NCBI GenBank assembly: GCA_963771595.1
Contig: CAVYUC010000014.1
Coordinates: 124,001 to 188,000 of the forward strand
Source: CAVYUC01 sp963771595
Lineage (GTDB): Bacteria > Bacteroidota > Bacteroidia > Bacteroidales > Prolixibacteraceae
Length of the DNA: 64,000 bases
Reading direction: 5' to 3'
The notes under the pieces are model-generated. The model did no database searches and was not told the DNA's origin. It was given only the letters and a program-made list of their open reading frames with translations. Shown one piece after another: positions 63,070-64,000 of this stretch. Made by a program: the position numbers and the translations under genes. The first letter of the stretch is position 1; each line of letters starts with the position of its first letter.

Positions 63070-63984
63070 ATGGAAAAGAGGAACAACTGGCCGGAATTAA
63101 ATTTCCCCGAAATAAAAGACACCCTTGCCACGCTTCATCAATGGATTCAAATTGTCGGGAAAATACGTTTGAGGGCGATGCCCTGGCAAAATCAGTCGTG
63201 GCACACCACACTGTATGTTACTCCAAAAGGTTTTTCCACAAACGCCATTCCTTACCAGGGGCAAACATTTCAACTTGATTTTGATTTTACACAGCACCAA
63301 CTGGTTATTCAGAGTTCGGTTGCCAATGAACAAATCATAGAATTAAAGCCGAAAACAGTTGCTGATTTTTACAACGAGGTAATGGATAAATTGGCTCAAA
63401 TGGGGATCGAAATAAAAATTCATGGCGCACCAAATGAGATGGAGCCCGCGATACCTTTTAGCGAAAATACGGTGAATAAAATTTATGACCCGGAGGCAGC
63501 GCAAAACATTTGGCTGGTCATGGCAAAAGCCAACGAAGTTTTCAACCGGTTCAGAAGTAATTTTATTGGGAAGTGTAGTCCGGTGCACCTGTTTTGGGGA
63601 GCATTCGATCTGGCAGTTACGCGGTTTTCAGGAAATCCTGCCCCGCCTCATCCCGGCGGCATGCCCAATATTCCCCTCGAAGTGATGCAGGAAGCTTATT
63701 CACAGGAGGTCAGTAGCGCAGGTTTCTGGCCGGGGTCAGAAGATTTTCCATTCGCCATTTTCTATTCCTATGTATATCCCGCCGACAAAAATTTCGCCAG
63801 GCAAAAAGTGATGCCGGAGCAGGCTTTTTACAGCAAGGAAATGGGCGAATTTATGCTGAAATACAACGATGTGAAAAACGCCGCCAATCCCGACAAAATG
63901 TTATTCGATTTTTTGCAGAGTACCTATGAAGCTGCTGCAAATACATCGAACTGGGACCGGAAAAAACTGGAGAAACAAGATTGA
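63070..63984 (+). CDS. DUF5996 family protein
   Basis: 304 residues: NWPELNFPEIKDTLATLHQW, VGKIRLRAMPWQNQSWHTTL, LYVTPKGFSTNAIPYQGQTF, CSPVHLFWGAFDLAVTRFSG and SQEVSSAGFWPGSEDFPFAIF are the conserved blocks of DUF5996, a cytoplasmic family of unknown function. Several conserved Trp, His and Glu residues suggest a binding pocket, but no reaction is known. Length is normal. The gene begins 191 bp after the AraC-type regulator on the same strand. Confidence 0.92.
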   Translation: MEKRNNWPELNFPEIKDTLATLHQWIQIVGKIRLRAMPWQNQSWHTTLYVTPKGFSTNAIPYQGQTFQLDFDFTQHQLVIQSSVANEQIIELKPKTVADFYNEVMDKLAQMGIEIKIHGAPNEMEPAIPFSENTVNKIYDPEAAQNIWLVMAKANEVFNRFRSNFIGKCSPVHLFWGAFDLAVTRFSGNPAPPHPGGMPNIPLEVMQEAYSQEVSSAGFWPGSEDFPFAIFYSYVYPADKNFARQKVMPEQAFYSKEMGEFMLKYNDVKNAANPDKMLFDFLQSTYEAAANTSNWDRKKLEKQD

Positions 63985-64000
63985 GAAATACGTAAAATTG

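Noticed and set aside
1..64000. tRNA, rRNA, tmRNA or 6S RNA genes
   Set aside because: No T-loop plus acceptor pairing or rRNA core sequence was recognised by eye on either strand; a covariance search would be needed to exclude them.

Overview
The window is chromosomal DNA of a Bacteroidota bacterium, most likely a Marinilabiliales/Prolixibacteraceae-type marine or gut saprophyte; the genus cannot be read from the sequence. Reasons: promoters of the TTTG-N19-TAnnTTTG type (clearest at 61353-61383 and 38219-38249), no Shine-Dalgarno in front of most genes, and families typical of the phylum (GH78 rhamnosidase, DUF4301, DUF6090, Smr with DUF2027, TlpA-type secreted redoxins, DUF1080, LytS/LytTR pairs). 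Base composition is moderate to AT-rich. No tRNA or rRNA gene was recognised.

Layout. 1-8.2 kb: end of a glycoside hydrolase, a GH78 alpha-L-rhamnosidase, an RNase P-like RNA on the minus strand that seems to lack part of its 3' half, a secreted TlpA protein, a Smr-domain protein and an S9 peptidase. 8.3-16.9 kb: a frameshifted queA, a DUF433/DUF5615 toxin-antitoxin pair, YwbE, a HI0933-type flavoprotein, the radical SAM protein YgiQ, a REP-associated transposase between direct repeats, a DUF4197 lipoprotein, a cysteine-bearing PAS protein and a DUF6090 membrane protein. 17-30 kb: a LytS/LytTR two-component system, a beta-barrel protein, a TIGR01212 radical SAM protein, DUF4301, a TPR protein, a cupin, a PopT-like DUF368 transporter overlapping aroE, a low-molecular-weight phosphatase, MgtC, MaoC and EamA. 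30-38 kb: a parallel beta-helix protein, three kinds of inverted or direct repeats, a frameshifted M13 peptidase, a DUF1080 protein and a large DUF5060-type glycosidase.

38.2-46.5 kb is a TetR-controlled drug-exporter operon resembling the enterobacterial cecR-ybhGFSR group (TetR, TolC, HlyD, two ATPases, two ABC-2 permeases). Every junction in it is filled with short degenerate repeats. At two junctions a small four-helix-bundle gene (23S rRNA IVP/S23 family) sits between inverted repeats, and at a third junction the same kind of inverted repeat stands without a gene. This resembles the hairpin-bracketed intervening sequences of 23S rRNA, here placed in an mRNA operon, and is the most interesting feature I found.

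46.5-55.5 kb is an accessory region: a RelE/ParE pair whose toxin has a premature stop, a lipoprotein beta-helix protein, a RibD-like fragment, a Tat-exported aldo/keto reductase, an IS1634-type transposase truncated at both ends, and three redox/membrane genes. The region after the reductase is bracketed by a duplicate of the reductase's 3' end. 55.9-59.3 kb carries a lone AT-rich 983-residue protein with a restriction-nuclease-like N-terminus and a STAND-like NTPase core (a likely phage-defence gene), followed by a compound repeat array. 59.3-61.4 kb is a cold-shock pair (DEAD-box helicase and CspA-type protein) with a predicted leader of about 600 nt. The window ends with a small membrane protein, an AraC-type regulator and a DUF5996 protein.

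Two otherwise complete genes (queA, M13 peptidase) each carry one surplus base, so either recent decay or sequencing/assembly error must be considered.
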